Assembly: GCA_010015745.1 (NCBI GenBank)
Contig: ML978218.1
Span: 1-64,000 of the forward strand
DNA from: Setomelanomma holmii
Taxonomy: Eukaryota > Ascomycota > Dothideomycetes > Pleosporales > Phaeosphaeriaceae
Length of the DNA stretch: 64,000 nt
Direction of reading: 5' to 3'
In this document: one piece after another, positions 62,242 to 64,000 of the stretch
Layout: the number at the start of each line of letters is the position of its first letter
How positions within the stretch are numbered: position 1 is the first letter of the stretch
Made by a program: the position numbers and the translations under genes
Notes under the pieces: generated by a model
Databases searched by the model: none
The model's input: the letters and a program-made list of their open reading frames with translations, nothing else
Told to the model about the DNA's origin: nothing

Positions 62242-64000
62242 ATGCCTTTCGAGTATGAGCCTCTCGATACTATGCGCCGGCAGTTCCGCCGTCTTGTCCT
62301 TCTGCCTTCCAGCAAGCATGACGAATCGCTCCGCGGCTCGCTGCAGAATGTCTCTTTTGGCGATGCGCCCGAGTATTAAGCTTTGAGCTACGTCTGGGGA
62401 CCAACAACACCAGAATGTCACATGTTTCTAGACGGCCACCGCATGTCAATCACACCGAACCTTGACTGCGCGCTCCGTCACTTGCGCAAAGCTGACACCG
62501 ATCGTGTGCTTTGGATCGACGCACTGTGTATCAATCAGGAAGACATGGATGAGAAAGCCTCGCAAGTCAAGATGATGCAGGGCATCTATGCTTTGGCGTC
62601 TGGGGTTCTGATCTGGCTCGGTCCGGGAACCCCAGAGACAGAGAGCGCCATGAAAGCAATCGAGAAATTCGACAAACAGGCGTGGCAGACGTATGAGTTT
62701 CAGGTCAATTTCATGGAAACAATGTATAGGGACTGGTTCACGCGGATCTGGGTCGTGCAGGAATTTGTGTTGGGGTGGAATCCAAAGGAAAACCCGAAGG
62801 TCGGATGCGGTACCGTCTGGGTGCATTGGATCTCATTCTGGGCGGCATGGGCACACTTCAAAGACGGGTCCAACATTCTACAGGCGGAGCACGACAAACT
62901 ACTTCAAAAAGCTGTCGAGGAAACCTTCCAGCCTCATTGGATCGAGCAGGCAACGAACAACCCGTCGGGACCACGTCCCGTCAATCCAAAAGTTTCACTA
63001 GAGGAGAGTGTTCTCAGTGGACTACGGTCGGCTTTTGGAGGTGATCTTTTATCGCATACCGGCCAAGCTGACGTCTCTCGTCTTTATGAAGATATCCGGG
63101 AAGATCCAGCACTGTGGACTGCTCGCGCAGATGTCATGGACTATAATGCTTACGAAGCGCCACACGCGAAGATCTTCTGGCGCCGCCTAGAGCACAACCG
63201 TAGGGTGCCTATGCAATATTGTGGGTTCCTAATGAAGGCCCGTGGAACGGTCGCGATCAGTAAGAAGTCGTTAACTTTTACGGAGATTCTAAAGGGAACG
63301 ATGAATCTTCGCTCCACGGATCCGAGAGACAAGATCTACGGCATTCTCGGTCTGGTAAGCAAAGAGGCGCGCGCAGCCATCCCGATTGACTGTAAGTCAG
63401 CGTCTCGCCTCGTGCATGTAGCGATGTGATCCCCAAAAACTTAGCATTTCCGTAGACTGACTGCTCGCCCATACAGATCATAAGCCGCCAGAATGGACCT
63501 TTGTCCCCACAATGGCGTACATCATCCAGAATGAACCAGAGGGCCTTTCCATCCTCGGTCTCGTTTGGCAGACTCGCCACTTCAAAACCTCAATACCCTC
63601 CTGGGTCGCCGACTTCACCGTTTCTGCTGATTACCACGACGAACATAACCCTGTCTTCCTACGCGGTAGCTGCAGTAATGGCGCTTGGTCGTGGATTCAA
63701 GACACGCACATCTCAAGCGATCACACCACTCTGTCCACTTCCGGAATCTCCTTTGGCAAAATCACGCATACCATAGCATTTGTTGACGGCAACCGTAAAC
63801 ATTACACCGATCGCTTCCGTGAGATTGAAGCGCTAATCCGCGACCACTGTCCTGCTTCACAAGAATCCAGTTGGCGCACATTCGTTGGAATCCGCAATGG
63901 AGACGCCGAGATCTGCGCGTCCTATCCTAAAGCCTGGGAGGTACTTATGGGTCAGGCACCGGAGATCAGTGGCGAAGCGCAGAAGATGTTCCACGATGCG
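62242..64000 (+). pseudogene. HET-domain (heterokaryon incompatibility) gene with an in-signature stop; runs off the window
   Basis: The ATG at 62242 starts MPFEYEPLDTMRRQFRRLVL; codon 46 is TAA (62377-62379), exactly where the conserved Glu of the HET signature YEALSYVWG should be. The same frame continues (ALSYVWG; RVLWIDALCINQEDMDEKAS; WFTRIWVVQEFVLG; STDPRDKIYGILGL) to 63391, splices over 63392-63476 (GTAAGT...ATACAG) and remains open to the window end. HET domains act in allorecognition and trigger cell death when incompatible strains fuse. The downstream sequence shows no other damage, so the stop is recent, polymorphic or a sequence error. The next Met lies inside the domain, so restart there would not give a full HET fold. 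The 3' end is outside the window. Confidence 0.8.

Noticed and set aside
1..64000. Secondary-metabolite cluster, transposon or CRISPR-type system
   Set aside because: No polyketide synthase, NRPS, terpene synthase, P450, transporter set, terminal repeats or spaced direct repeats were seen; neighbouring enzymes look unrelated.

Overview
The window looks like nuclear DNA of a filamentous ascomycete (Pezizomycotina), probably a dothideomycete. The grounds are spliceosomal introns of about 40-110 nt with GTAAGT/GTATGT/GTGAGT donors and CTAAC/CTGAC-like branch sites, long intergenic spaces, and typical families: a Con7-type C2H2 factor, a Zn2Cys6 factor, DUF6594, a HET domain, a CE3 esterase, a DUF3445 oxidase and a Dap1 haem protein. 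There are no operons, CRISPR arrays, prophage or intact transposons. Most gene models below were built by joining open frames across introns by eye.

Layout. 0-4.2 kb: the tail of an unknown gene, a small basic HMG-like protein, an intradiol ring-cleavage dioxygenase, and a convergent DUF6594 membrane protein. 4.4-6.2 kb: a decayed gene combining a DnaJ domain with two retropepsin-like domains. 7.8-8.3 kb: a small secreted cysteine-rich protein. 10.2-13.9 kb: Rtf2 and a mitochondrial PPR protein, both on minus. 17.2-18.7 kb: the Con7-like factor with a long GC-rich leader. 20-27.8 kb: gene-poor DNA with unexplained open frames. 27.8-28.6 kb: a secreted SGNH/CE3 esterase. 30.4-32.7 kb: an F-box protein. 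33.8-41.7 kb: an accessory stretch with a Zn2Cys6 factor, a small orphan gene and several orphan or decayed genes that appear only when exons are joined by hand. 42.8-52.1 kb: housekeeping genes (Prp4 kinase, DUF3445 oxidase, Dap1, a serine/proline-rich protein). 55.4-59.6 kb: an SDR oxidoreductase and a transferrin-receptor/M28B-like membrane protein that seems to lack catalytic residues. 62.2 kb to the right edge: a HET-domain gene with a stop codon inside its signature motif.

How the genes relate. The neighbours form no clear pathway cluster. The dioxygenase, esterase and secreted protein suggest plant-material degradation or host contact. Rtf2, Prp4, PPR, Dap1 and F-box are core functions. 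The clearest pattern is a contrast: core genes are intact, while several accessory genes (J-domain/retropepsin, HET, DUF6594, two orphans) carry single stops or frameshifts inside otherwise well-preserved coding sequence. This suggests recent pseudogenisation, strain polymorphism or, less likely, assembly error.
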